This document shows positions 46,079 to 55,082 of a DNA stretch of 64,000 nt, piece by piece; within the stretch, counting starts at the first letter, position 1, and each line of letters begins with the position of its first letter. Where the stretch lies: positions 1,178,001-1,242,000 of the forward strand of contig JAKGSH010000010.1 in the NCBI GenBank assembly GCA_021568835.1, given 5' to 3'. Position numbers and translations under genes: made by a program. The DNA comes from Streptomyces sp. Tue 6430. Lineage in GTDB: Bacteria > Actinomycetota > Actinomycetes > Streptomycetales > Streptomycetaceae. A model generated the notes under the pieces. That model saw only the letters and a list, made by a program, of their open reading frames with translations. It had not been told where the DNA came from and did no database searches.

Positions 46079-46699
46079 CTACTTGATCAGGTAGATCGTG
46101 GCGAAGAGGCCGATCCAGACGACATCGACGAAGTGCCAGTAGTAGGACACGACGATGGCCGCGGTCGCCTGTTCGTGGGTGAACCTCTTCGCCGCGTAGG
46201 TGCGGCCGAGGACGAACAGGAAGGCGATGAGGCCACCCGTCACGTGCAGGCCGTGGAACCCGGTGGTCAGGTAGAACGCCGAGCCGTACGGGTCGGAGGA
46301 GAGCGAGAGCCCGTCCTTCTTGACCAGCTCGGTGTACTCGTACACCTGACCGCCGATGAAGATCGCACCCATCACGAAGGTGACGATGAACCACATTCTG
46401 AGCTTCTTCACGTCACCGCGCTCGGCGGCGAAGACGCCGAGCTGGCAGGTGAGCGAGGAGAGCACCAGGATCGTGGTGTTCGTCGCCGAGAACGGAAGGT
46501 TCAGCGCGTGCGCCATTTCCTTCCAGTGATCGGGACCCGTCACCGATCGCAGGGTGAAGTACATCGCGAAGAGGGCCGCGAAGAACATCAGCTCGGAACT
46601 CAGCCAGATGATGGTTCCGACGCTGGTGAGGTTCGGCCTATTGACCGACGGGTGCGCGTGCCCGGTGTCTACTGTCGTTGCTGTCGCCACGACCGACAT
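46079..46699 (-). CDS. ctaE: cytochrome c oxidase subunit III CtaE
   Basis: The 206-residue protein has five predicted helices and typical subunit III segments ([61 protein letters not shown]). It is first in the ctaE-qcrC-qcrA-qcrB operon, 65 bp before qcrC. Its ATG (46697-46699) lies inside a perfect 19-bp palindrome and has no normal Shine-Dalgarno, so translation may be leaderless or structure-controlled. Confidence 0.95.
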   Translation of the reverse strand: MSVVATATTVDTGHAHPSVNRPNLTSVGTIIWLSSELMFFAALFAMYFTLRSVTGPDHWKEMAHALNLPFSATNTTILVLSSLTCQLGVFAAERGDVKKLRMWFIVTFVMGAIFIGGQVYEYTELVKKDGLSLSSDPYGSAFYLTTGFHGLHVTGGLIAFLFVLGRTYAAKRFTHEQATAAIVVSYYWHFVDVVWIGLFATIYLIK

Positions 46700-46709
46700 T
46701 ATGTCGGTC
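46691..46709 (-). promoter_or_regulatory. perfect palindrome over the ctaE start codon
   Basis: GACCGACATTATGTCGGTC has two 9-bp arms around one central base and contains the ctaE initiation codon. As RNA it would sequester the start in a hairpin. As DNA it is an operator candidate for the ctaE-qcrCAB operon. Confidence 0.5.
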
Positions 46710-46878
46710 GCTTATCCCGCCCTCACTCCGGGGGGTGCCGTTCGGAGTGTTCGCACCCCGTGGACTGCCCGTATGGCCCATCGCGGGCATGTTCCAACAG
46801 GTGTTGACGAGGTGTCCGGGGGAGTAGCATCCGCCCCATCGGTACCCCGAAGTTCCACTCCAATGACGCGGAGGAACC

Positions 46879-47301
46879 ATGCAGGCGACCGCCACGGTGC
46901 TGGTCTACAGCGACAACGCCGACACCAGGGAGCAGGTGCGGCTGGCCGCCGGCCGGCGGCCGGCCCCGGACGCCCCCCTGGTCGAGTTCCTGGAGTGCGC
47001 GACGCACGCCGCCGTACTGACGGAGCTGGACCGGGGCGGGATCGACGTGTGCGTGCTGGACGGCGAGGCCGTGCCCATGGGCGGCATGGGGCTGTGCCGG
47101 CAGATCAAGGACGAGGTGTTCCGCTGCCCGCCGGTGCTGCTGCTCATCGGGCGGCCGCAGGACGCGTGGCTGGCGACCTGGAGCCGGGCCGACGCGGCCG
47201 TGACGCTGCCGGTGGAGCCCGTGGAGTTCGCGGCGGCCCTGGCGGCCCTGCTCAGCCGCCAGAGCCTCGTGGGCGCGTCCGAGGGCGCCACCGGGTCCTG
47301 A
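46879..47301 (+). CDS. pseudo-receiver (response-regulator-like) domain protein
   Basis: The 140-residue protein has a CheY-like pattern (TVLVYSDNADTREQVRLAAG, then VCVLDGEAVPMGGMGLCRQI with an Asp in the phospho-acceptor position). The acidic pair is reduced to one Asp, and the switch Lys is replaced in AAVTLPVEPVEFAAAL. It has no output domain. It is probably a phosphorylation-independent or degenerate receiver. It lies between ctaE and an L,D-transpeptidase gene. ATG 46879 follows GGAGG. Confidence 0.75.
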   Translation: MQATATVLVYSDNADTREQVRLAAGRRPAPDAPLVEFLECATHAAVLTELDRGGIDVCVLDGEAVPMGGMGLCRQIKDEVFRCPPVLLLIGRPQDAWLATWSRADAAVTLPVEPVEFAAALAALLSRQSLVGASEGATGS

Positions 47302-47328
47302 AGGGACGGTGACGCCCCGCGCGGCGCC

Positions 47329-48585
47329 CTAGACGGTCGTCGGCCGGAGCCTGGAGGTGTCCTCCTGGGTCTTCTGGCCGCCGGCGGCCAGGGCGCTGCC
47401 CTCGCGCCACTTCTTCCAGTCCAGGTTCCAGTCGCCGAAGCCGTTGCCGAAGGTCTCCATCGTGTCGCCGTCGCTGTTGACGACCTGGACGATGTCGCCC
47501 TCGCGGACGTTGTCGAAGAACCACTCGGCGTTCTCGGTGCTCATGCCCACGCAGCCGTGGCTGACGTTGGCGGAGCCCTGGGAGCCGACGGACCAGGGGG
47601 CGGCGTGGACGTACTCGCCGCTCCAGGTGACGCGGGTGGCGTAGTACACGGGCAGGTCGTACGACTCCGAGGAGCCCTCGGCGATGCCGATGCTGGTGCC
47701 GCGCATGCGTACGAAGTACTCCTTGCCCAGGACGACCTTGACGCCGTTGCGGGTCTCGAAGCCGGGCTTTCCGGTGGTGACGGGGATCTCCTTCACCTCC
47801 TCGCCGTTGCGGTACAGCGTGAGGGAGTGCGCGGAGGCGTCGGTGACGGCGATGACGCGGTCGCCGACGGTGAAGGCGATGTCCTTCGACTTCCCGCCCC
47901 AGAGCCGGTCGCCGACCTTGATGCCGTCGAGGTTGCTGCGGGCGCGGACGGTGGCGTGGGCGGGCCAGTACTCCTTCGGGCGGTAGTGCAGCGTCTTGTC
48001 GTCCACCCAGTGCCAGCCGCCCTGCACGGAGGGCCTGGCGTCGACCTTCAGGGAGCGTTCCACGACGGCCCGCTGGGCGGGGTCCTTGACCGGCCGGTTC
48101 AGTTCGGCGGTGACGGGCCGTCCGACGCCGTAGGTGCCCGTGCCGGGGCCGAAGGTGACGGTCAGCCGCTTCTTGGCGGTGGGCCTGCCGGTGTCGAAGG
48201 TGAGGACCCGGCGGCCGGGGGCGCCGTCCTCGTCCTCGGTGCTCACCCGGACCGTGTAGTGGGCGCCTGCGGCGAGCGGTTCGGTGCTGTGCCAGCGGCG
48301 GCCGTCGGCGGCGAGTTCGCCCGCCACGTAGCGGCCTGCGGCGTCCAGGGCGGTGACGTCGGTGATCCGCTCGCCGGAGTCCTCCGCCCTGATCTCCAGG
48401 GGCTTGTCCGGGTCGGCCTTCTCGGCGTCGCCGCGGGGGACGTTGAACGAGATCCGGTCCGTCGCGTCGTACGGCCGTGAGGCGAGCGGGTTGCCGTCCG
48501 AGCCGCAGGCGGTTGCGCCCGCGACCAGGGCGATCACCAGCAGCGTGCAGCTGACGACGGTGCGGGGGCGGGGTTCGTGGCTCAT
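47329..48585 (-). CDS. L,D-transpeptidase lipoprotein (YkuD domain)
   Basis: The 418-residue protein has a lipoprotein signal (VSCTLLVIALVAGATAC, Cys27), two Ig-like domains (about residues 40-240) and a YkuD catalytic domain with VSHGCVGMSTENAEWFF, where Cys forms the acyl-enzyme and His/Gly are conserved. This is the Ldt architecture that forms 3-3 peptidoglycan cross-links outside the membrane. It is convergent with the pseudo-receiver gene and upstream of the ctaF terminator. Confidence 0.93.
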   Translation of the reverse strand: MSHEPRPRTVVSCTLLVIALVAGATACGSDGNPLASRPYDATDRISFNVPRGDAEKADPDKPLEIRAEDSGERITDVTALDAAGRYVAGELAADGRRWHSTEPLAAGAHYTVRVSTEDEDGAPGRRVLTFDTGRPTAKKRLTVTFGPGTGTYGVGRPVTAELNRPVKDPAQRAVVERSLKVDARPSVQGGWHWVDDKTLHYRPKEYWPAHATVRARSNLDGIKVGDRLWGGKSKDIAFTVGDRVIAVTDASAHSLTLYRNGEEVKEIPVTTGKPGFETRNGVKVVLGKEYFVRMRGTSIGIAEGSSESYDLPVYYATRVTWSGEYVHAAPWSVGSQGSANVSHGCVGMSTENAEWFFDNVREGDIVQVVNSDGDTMETFGNGFGDWNLDWKKWREGSALAAGGQKTQEDTSRLRPTTV

Positions 48586-48663
48586 GGCTTCACGCTAGGG
48601 AGCGGCGTCGGTCACGGCGCGCTGGGTGACACGTACGGGCGACACCGGTTAGGGCAAAAGCAG

Positions 48664-48697
48664 GAGCCCGGACACTCCTCGCGGAGTGTCCGGGCTC
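48664..48697 (-). terminator. 15-bp hairpin terminator of the ctaCDF operon
   Basis: GAGCCCGGACACTCC pairs perfectly with its complement at 48683-48697 around a 4-base loop. Read on the minus strand it is followed by CTGCTTTTGCC, a short T tract, 19 bp after the ctaF stop. Confidence 0.85.
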
Positions 48698-48715
48698 TGC
48701 CGCGCGCGGCGCGTG

Positions 48716-49114
48716 CTACTGGGTGCGGTTCTCGCCGCGGTAGTACTCGAAGACCCAGCCCCACAGGCCGATGAGGATCATCGGGGCGGAGAAGTAGAGC
48801 AGCCACCAGCCGACCGCGACCCCCAGGAAGGCGAGGGCGCCGCCGATGGCCAGGGAGAGCGGCTGCCAGCTGTGCGGGCTGAAGAAGCCCAGCTCGCCGG
48901 CGTCGTCCGCGACGTCCGCCTCCTTGTTGTCCTGGGCACCGGTGTCGACCCGCTTGGCGGTGAAGCCCAGGTAGAAGCCGACCATGATGGACAGGCCGAA
49001 GGCCAGGAAGAGGGCCGTCGTACCGGCCGGCTCCTTGGACCAGACGCCGTAGACGGTCGCCATGACGAGCAGGAAGACGCTCAGCCAGATGAACATCTTG
49101 CCCTGGATCTTCAC
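48716..49114 (-). CDS. ctaF: cytochrome c oxidase subunit IV CtaF
   Basis: The 132-residue protein of the actinobacterial aa3 oxidase has two helices at the N-terminus ([40 protein letters not shown]) and two at the C-terminus ([36 protein letters not shown]). GTG 49112-49114 overlaps the ctaD stop, so it is coupled to ctaD. Confidence 0.93.
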   Translation of the reverse strand: MKIQGKMFIWLSVFLLVMATVYGVWSKEPAGTTALFLAFGLSIMVGFYLGFTAKRVDTGAQDNKEADVADDAGELGFFSPHSWQPLSLAIGGALAFLGVAVGWWLLYFSAPMILIGLWGWVFEYYRGENRTQ

Positions 49115-50847
49115 TTGCCGGCCTCCTTGCTGCCCGCGACGGCGGCGGCGCCGTGACCGGCGTGCTCCAGCTGCTCGAGCGCTGCGATCTCCGGGTGGTG
49201 CAGGTCGAACGCCGGGGATTCACTGCGGATCCGCGGCAGGGTGAGGAAGTTGTGCCGCGGCGGCGGGCAGGAGGTCGCCCACTCCAGGGAGCGGCCGTAG
49301 CCCCACGGGTCGTCGACCTGGACCGGCTTGCCGTACTTGGCGGTCTTCCACACGTTGTAGAAGAACGGCAGGACGGACAGGCCGAGCACGAACGAGCTGA
49401 TCGTCGAGATCGTGTTCAGGACGGTGAAGCCGTCGGCGGCCAGGTAGTCCGCGTAGCGGCGCGGCATGCCCTCGGCGCCCAGCCAGTGCTGGACCAGGAA
49501 CGTGCCGTGGAAGCCGACGAACAGCGTCCAGAAGGTGATCTTGCCGAGGCGCTCGTCGAGCATCTTGCCGGTGAACTTCGGCCACCAGAAGTGGAAGCCG
49601 GAGAACATCGCGAAGACGACGGTGCCGAAGACGACGTAGTGGAAGTGCGCCACCACGAAGTACGAGTCCGAGACGTGGAAGTCCATCGGCGGCGAGGCCA
49701 GGATGACACCGGTCAGACCACCGAAGGTGAAGGTGATCAGGAAGCCGGCCGCCCACAGCATCGGGGTCTCGAAACTCAGCGACCCCTTCCACATCGTTCC
49801 GATCCAGTTGAAGAACTTCACGCCCGTCGGGACGGCGATGAGGAACGTCATGAAGGAGAAGAACGGGAGCAGGACGCCACCGGTGACGTACATGTGGTGC
49901 GCCCACACCGTCACGGACAGACCGGCGATCGAGATGGTCGCGGCGATCAGGCCCATGTAGCCGAACATCGGCTTGCGGGAGAACACCGGGATCACTTCGG
50001 AGATGATCCCGAAGAACGGCAGGGCGATGATGTACACCTCTGGATGGCCGAAGAACCAGAAGAGGTGCTGCCACAGCAACGCGCCGCCGTTGGAGGAGTC
50101 GAAGATGTGGGCGCCGAACTTGCGGTCCGCCTCCAGGGCGAACAGCGCGGCCGCGAGGACCGGGAAGGCCAGCAGGACCAGGACACCGGTCAGCAGGACG
50201 TTCCAGGTGAAGATCGGCATGCGGAACATGGTCATGCCGGGCGCGCGCATGCAGATGATCGTGGTGATGAAGTTGACCGAGCCGAGGATCGTGCCGAAGC
50301 CGGAGAAGGCCAGACCCATGATCCACATGTCGGCGCCGATGCCCGGGCTGCGGACCGCGTCCGAGAGCGGGGAGTAGGCGAACCAGCCGAAGTCGGCCGC
50401 ACCCGCGGGGGTGAGGAAGCCGGCCACGGCGATCAGCGAGCCGAACAGGTACAGCCAGTAGGCGAACATGTTCAGTCGCGGGAAGGCGACGTCGGGGGCG
50501 CCGATCTGGAGCGGCATGATCCAGTTCGCGAAGCCGGCGAACAGCGGCGTCGCGAACATCAGCAGCATGATCGTGCCGTGCATCGTGAACGCCTGGTTGA
50601 ACTGCTCGTTCGACATGAACTGCAGGCCCGGACGGGCCAGCTCGGCGCGCATGAAGAGCGCCATCACGCCGCCGATGCAGAAGAACGCGAACGACGTCAC
50701 GAGGTACAGCGTGCCGATCGTCTTGTGGTCCGTCGTGGTGAGCCACTTGACGGCGACTTCGCCTCGGCGCTGGCGCCGGACCGGCAGCTCGTCCTCATAG
50801 TGGGACCCTGCTGCGGCGGCACCCTGGGGTTCGTTGAGGATGCTCAC
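49111..50847 (-). CDS. ctaD: cytochrome c oxidase subunit I CtaD
   Basis: Subunit I of the aa3 terminal oxidase (578 residues, about 12 helices) has the low-spin haem His in [15 protein letters not shown], the CuB/haem a3 site [17 protein letters not shown] (with the His-Tyr pair), [10 protein letters not shown], and the two haem ligands in [11 protein letters not shown]. The start is GTG 50845-50847, overlapping the ctaC stop (GTGA). It reduces oxygen to water and pumps protons in the bc1-aa3 supercomplex. Confidence 0.97.
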   Translation of the reverse strand: MSILNEPQGAAAAGSHYEDELPVRRQRRGEVAVKWLTTTDHKTIGTLYLVTSFAFFCIGGVMALFMRAELARPGLQFMSNEQFNQAFTMHGTIMLLMFATPLFAGFANWIMPLQIGAPDVAFPRLNMFAYWLYLFGSLIAVAGFLTPAGAADFGWFAYSPLSDAVRSPGIGADMWIMGLAFSGFGTILGSVNFITTIICMRAPGMTMFRMPIFTWNVLLTGVLVLLAFPVLAAALFALEADRKFGAHIFDSSNGGALLWQHLFWFFGHPEVYIIALPFFGIISEVIPVFSRKPMFGYMGLIAATISIAGLSVTVWAHHMYVTGGVLLPFFSFMTFLIAVPTGVKFFNWIGTMWKGSLSFETPMLWAAGFLITFTFGGLTGVILASPPMDFHVSDSYFVVAHFHYVVFGTVVFAMFSGFHFWWPKFTGKMLDERLGKITFWTLFVGFHGTFLVQHWLGAEGMPRRYADYLAADGFTVLNTISTISSFVLGLSVLPFFYNVWKTAKYGKPVQVDDPWGYGRSLEWATSCPPPRHNFLTLPRIRSESPAFDLHHPEIAALEQLEHAGHGAAAVAGSKEAGK

Positions 50848-51803
50848 AGGATGTTCGACTCCCGGTTCTTCTCGGGGCTCGTCTGCTCGATGCCGGCGGG
50901 AACGTAACCGGTCTGCCCCTTCTTGGCGAGGTCCTTCAGGTGCTGCTCGTAGCGCTCGGGGGAGACGACCTTCACGTTGAACAGCATCCGGGAGTGGTCG
51001 ACGCCGCACAGCTCGGCGCACTTGCCCAGGAAGGTGCCCTGCTTGTTGGGGGTCACCTGGAAGGCATTGGTGTGGCCCGGGATGACGTCCTGCTTCATCA
51101 GGAACGGCACCACCCAGAAGGAGTGGATGACGTCACGCGAGGTGAGGACGAAGCGGACCGTCTTGCCCTCGGGGAGCCAGAGGGTCGGGCCGGGGTTGTT
51201 GGTCTGCGGGTTCCGCTCACCGGGGGTGCCGCAGGTGTAGACACCGCCCGCGTCGGCCGGGAAGTCCTTCTTGTACCGGTCCGGGATCGCGGCCAGGTTC
51301 TTGTCGGACTTCGCGTCACCGGTGGAACCGTCGACGCCTTCGATGTAGTTGAAGCACCAGCTCCACTGGAAGCCGACCACGTTGACCGTGACGTCGGGCT
51401 TCTTCTCGAGGCTGAGCAGCTTCGATTCGTCGCGGGCGGTGAAGTAGAAGAGGACCGAGACGATGATGATCGGGACCACCGTGTACAGGGCCTCGATGGG
51501 CATGTTGTACCGGGTCTGCGGAGGTACCTCGACCTTGGTGCGGCTGCGCCGGTGGAAGAAAGCACTCCACAGGATCAGGCCCCACACCAGCACGCCGGTG
51601 GCCAGCGCGGCAGCCCATGAGCCCTGCCACAGGGAGAGGATCCGCGGAGCCTCTTCCGTGGTCGGGGTGGGCATACCAAGGCGGGGGAAGTCCTCGTATG
51701 TGCAACCGGTTGCGGTCGCAAGGACCAGGCCCGCGGTCAGTGCCTGCAGCAGCTTCCGCCGCATCGGGCGCCGCGGCGAGCGGTCGGAGCCGTTGGGACT
51801 CAC
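50844..51803 (-). CDS. ctaC: cytochrome c oxidase subunit II CtaC
   Basis: The 319-residue protein has a lipoprotein-type signal ([16 protein letters not shown], Cys34), two membrane helices, and an extracellular cupredoxin domain with the CuA site [12 protein letters not shown] and upstream His in [10 protein letters not shown]. It accepts electrons from the QcrC haems. It starts at GTG 51801-51803. It is first in ctaC-ctaD-ctaF, each pair overlapping by four bases. Confidence 0.96.
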   Translation of the reverse strand: MSPNGSDRSPRRPMRRKLLQALTAGLVLATATGCTYEDFPRLGMPTPTTEEAPRILSLWQGSWAAALATGVLVWGLILWSAFFHRRSRTKVEVPPQTRYNMPIEALYTVVPIIIVSVLFYFTARDESKLLSLEKKPDVTVNVVGFQWSWCFNYIEGVDGSTGDAKSDKNLAAIPDRYKKDFPADAGGVYTCGTPGERNPQTNNPGPTLWLPEGKTVRFVLTSRDVIHSFWVVPFLMKQDVIPGHTNAFQVTPNKQGTFLGKCAELCGVDHSRMLFNVKVVSPERYEQHLKDLAKKGQTGYVPAGIEQTSPEKNRESNIL

Positions 51804-51882
51804 GTAGCGCCTTCCCGAGAGTCTCGCCCGCGCGGTCGGCTGCGGCCTTCTCGCTGGTAGGTCGCCGCCCTGCGTCGGGCAG

Positions 51883-51911
51883 GGGTTTGGATGTTTATGC
51901 GGACCAAACCC
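51883..51911. promoter_or_regulatory. GGGTTTGG-N13-CCAAACCC inverted repeat between ctaC and the desulfurase gene
   Basis: The repeat is a perfect 8-bp dyad with an AT-rich 13-bp centre (ATGTTTATGCGGA) in the 293-bp divergent gap, about 80 bp before ctaC. A minus-strand TAGGGT (51908-51913) overlaps it, so it may control ctaCDF. The rest of the gap shows no gene. Confidence 0.4.
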
Positions 51912-52096
51912 TACTGGACGCGTTTTGGGGTCGCGCGGGGAGGGGTGGGCAACGCGCCGGGGGTCATGCCCAGGGGTGGGAGAGGGCCCCTAATCGCTCG
52001 GGGATGCGCTCTGTTGGACGCGTGCGTGCGGGTTTGTGACCGCTCGCGCCGTTCCCCGGTCCGCCGTGCCGCTCCCCCGCGTCCTACCGTTGCCGT

Positions 52097-53478
52097 GTGC
52101 CCTACTTCGACGCCGCCTCCGCCGCCCCGCTCCATCCCGTGGCCCGTCAGGCCCTGTTGGCCTCGCTCGACGAGGGCTGGGCCGATCCCGCCCGGCTCTA
52201 CCGGGAGGGCCGCCGGGCCCGGCTGCTGCTGGACGCCTCCCGCGAGGCGGCGGCGGAGGCGGTGGGGTGCCGGCCCGACGAGGTGGTGTTCACCCCGTCC
52301 GGGACGCGTGCCGTGCACAGCGGTGTCGCGGGCGCGCTGGCGGGCCGGCGACGCGCCGGACGCCACCTGATCGTGTCAGCGGTCGAACACTCCTCCGTGC
52401 TCCATTCGGCCGAGGCCTTCGAGTCGGCCGGCGGGACGGTGACCAGGGTGCCGGTGCTGCGGTCCGGCGCGGTGACCGCCGCGTCGTACGCCGGGGCGCT
52501 GCGGCCCGACACCGCGCTCGCCTGTCTGCAGTCGGCCAACCACGAGGTGGGGACCGAGCAGCCGGTGGCGGAGGTGGCCGAGGCGTGCCGGGAGGCGGGG
52601 GTGCCGTTGTTCGTCGACGCGGCCCAGTCGCTCGGGTGGGGGCCGGTGGCGGGGCCCTGGTCGCTGCTGGCGGCGAGCGCGCACAAGTGGGGCGGGCCGT
52701 CGGGGGTGGGGCTGCTGGTGGTGCGCAAGGGGGTGCGGTTCGCTCCTCAAGGGCCCGCCGACGAGCGGGAGTCGGGGCGCGCGGCCGGGTTCGAGAACAT
52801 CCCGGCGATCGTGGCCGCGGTGGCGTCGCTGCGGGCGGTGCGGACGGAGGCGGCGGCCGAGGCGGCGCGACTGCGGGAGCTGACCGGGCGGATCCGGGCC
52901 CAGGTGGCGCGGGTTGTGCCGGACGTGGAGGTGGTGGGTGACGCGGAGCGGCGGCTGCCCGGGATCGTCACCTTCTCCTGTCTCTATGTCGACGGGGAGA
53001 CTCTGCTGCACGAGCTGGACCGGGAGGGGTTCTCGGTCTCCTCCGGTTCGTCCTGCACGAGCAGCACGCTCACGCCGAGTCACGTGCTCAGGGCGATGGG
53101 GGTGCTGAGCGAGGGCAACGTGCGGGTGTCGCTGCCGCCGGGGACGTCCGAGGAGGACGTGGAACGGTTCCTCACCGTGCTGCCGGGCGTGGTGGCGGGG
53201 GTGCGGGACAAGCTCGGGGCGCCCGCGCCCGCGCCGGCGGCCGCCGCGAGGGGGACGAGCTGGTCCTCGACGCCCTCGGCAAGCTCTGCCCGCTCCCCGT
53301 GATCGAGCTGGCGAAGGTCATCGCCGACGTGCCGGTCGGCGGCACCGTGCGGGTCCTGGCCGACGACGAGGCGGCCCGGCTCGACATTCCCGCCTGGTGT
53401 CAGATGCGGGGGCAGGAGTACGTCGGCGAGGAGCCGGCGGACCGGGGCTCCGCCCATCTGGTCCGCCGGCTCGTCTGA
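52097..53478 (+). CDS. cysteine desulfurase fused to a TusA-type sulfurtransferase (frame broken near 53252)
   Basis: GTG 52097 begins a fold-type I PLP desulfurase: MPYFDAASAAPLHPVARQA, VSAVEHSSVLHSAEAF, SANHEVGTEQ, LFVDAAQSLGWGP, Schiff-base Lys in SAHKWGGPSG and the persulfide Cys in VSSGSSCTSSTLTPSHV. One G is missing in GAGGGGGAC near 53252. Restoring it continues RGDELVLDALGKLCPLPVIELAKV, a TusA/SirA domain with the sulfur-accepting Cys in LCPLP, ending at the stop 53476-53478 (HLVRRLV). The chain is about 460 residues. It probably generates a persulfide and relays it within one polypeptide. The recipient is unknown. Confidence 0.9.
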
Positions 53479-53616
53479 ACCAGGTCCGCGCGGGCTCCGG
53501 ACGGGCCGGGTCCACGCCGACCCCGGGCGGGCCGGGTCCGGACGGGCCGACTCCGGGCGGGGTCCGCGCGGGCTCCGGGCGAGCCGACTCCGGGCCGGGT
53601 CCGCGCGGGCTCCGGG

Positions 53617-54591
53617 TCAGCTCAGGTGCTTCTGGACCTCGGCGGCGGCCTCGTCGCCGTACGCCTTCGCGAAGCGGTCCATGAAGTGGGCGCGGCGGAG
53701 CTGGTACTCCTGGGTGCCGACGGTCTCGATGACCAGGGTGGCGAGCATGCAGCCGATCTGGGCGGCGCGCTCCAGGGAGACGTTCCACGCCAGGCCGGAG
53801 AGGAAGCCGGCGCGGAAGGCGTCGCCGACGCCGGTGGGCTCGGCCTTGCGCTCCTCCTGCGGGCAGCCGACCTCGATCGGCTCCTCGCCGGCCCGCTCGA
53901 CGCGCACGCCGCGCGCGCCGAGGGTGGTGACGCGGTGGCCGACCTTGCCGAGGATCTCCTCGTCGCTCCAGCCGGTCTTGGACTCGATGAGGCCCTTCTC
54001 GTACTCGTTGGAGAAGAGGTACGTCGCCCCGTCCAGCAGGATGCGGATCTCCTCGCCGCCCATGCGGGCGATCTGCTGGGAGAAGTCGGCGGCGAAGGGG
54101 ATGTCCCGGGAGCGGCACTCCTCCGTGTGGCGCAGCATCGCCTCGGGGTCGTCGGCACCGATCAGGACCAGGTCGAGGCCGCCGACGCGGTCGGCGACGG
54201 TCTTCAGCTCGATGAGGCGGGCCTCGCTCATCGCGCCCGTGTAGAAGGAGCCGATCTGGTTGTGGTCGGAGTCCGTGGTGCACACGAAGCGGGCGGTGTG
54301 CAGGGTCTCGGAGATGCGGACCGAGGCGGTGTCGACGCCGTGCCGGTCCAGCCAGGCCCGGTACTCGTCGAAGTCGGAGCCGGCGGCGCCGACCAGGACG
54401 GGCTTCGTGCCGAGCTGCCCCATGCCGAAGGCGATGTTCGCGCCCACCCCGCCGCGGCGTACGTCCAGCTTGTCGACCAGGAAGGAGAGCGAGACCGTGT
54501 GGAGCCGGTCCGCGACGAGCTGGTCGGCGAAGCGGCCGGGGAACGTCATGAGGTGGTCGGTTGCGATGGAGCCGGTGACTGCGATGCGCAC
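53617..54591 (-). CDS. adoK: adenosine kinase (PfkB/ribokinase family)
   Basis: The GTG start 54589-54591 follows AGGAGAG and gives 324 residues. MRIAVTGSIATDHLMTFPGRF, the RRGGVGANIAFGMGQLG motif, ARFVCTTDSDHNQIGSFYTGAMSEA (here in parts), AADFSQQIARM and the catalytic base in PTGVGDAFRAGFLSG closely follow mycobacterial AdoK (Rv2202c), a ribokinase-like adenosine kinase of purine salvage. It is adjacent to the ctaC operon in both groups. Other carbohydrate kinase activity cannot be excluded. Confidence 0.9.
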   Translation of the reverse strand: MRIAVTGSIATDHLMTFPGRFADQLVADRLHTVSLSFLVDKLDVRRGGVGANIAFGMGQLGTKPVLVGAAGSDFDEYRAWLDRHGVDTASVRISETLHTARFVCTTDSDHNQIGSFYTGAMSEARLIELKTVADRVGGLDLVLIGADDPEAMLRHTEECRSRDIPFAADFSQQIARMGGEEIRILLDGATYLFSNEYEKGLIESKTGWSDEEILGKVGHRVTTLGARGVRVERAGEEPIEVGCPQEERKAEPTGVGDAFRAGFLSGLAWNVSLERAAQIGCMLATLVIETVGTQEYQLRRAHFMDRFAKAYGDEAAAEVQKHLS

Positions 54592-54720
54592 GGCGTGGAC
54601 TCTCCTGTAGGAGGGGGATTGACAGTTCACGCTACCCGGTCGACCGTGACCGCTGAAGCGGACGAAACTACCCGATAGTAGATCTTTCTTCGCGGCCCTG
54701 ACCATGCGTACGGTGCCGTT

Positions 54721-54930
54721 ATGACGAACCTCAAGGTCCACGCGCCCGCTCCGGCCGACCTCGAAGGCGACCTGGCGTCGCTGCGGGGCGACTGCGCCCG
54801 GATGGCCCCGCACTGGAGCGCCCCGGAGAAGCACGTGTCCCGCCCGGTGCCGCTGTCCCTGCTCCACGGCGTGACCGTCCCCGCGACCTCGGCCCGACTG
54901 CTGGAGGCGATGCCGGAGTACGGCAACTAG
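54721..54930 (+). CDS. small hypothetical protein, probably leaderless
   Basis: The 69-residue ORF (MTNLKVHAPAPADLEGDLA...LLEAMPEYGN) has a central Trp and no membrane segment. It lacks a ribosome site. TACGGT (54709-54714) ends 6 bases before the ATG, fitting a leaderless transcript. GC-rich codon thirds support coding. I do not recognise a family. Confidence 0.55.
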   Translation: MTNLKVHAPAPADLEGDLASLRGDCARMAPHWSAPEKHVSRPVPLSLLHGVTVPATSARLLEAMPEYGN

Positions 54931-55082
54931 CGCGTAGCGCGGGGTTCCCGCGGGCTCCCGCGGGTGCTTCTTCCGGCCGGGGCGCGAGCGGGGGAACCGT
55001 GCGCTCCCTCGCTGCGTCCCATCGCTGTCCCCGGTGAAGGGGATGTGGGAAACGACAGCGGCGCAGCCGAAGGAGCGATGCG

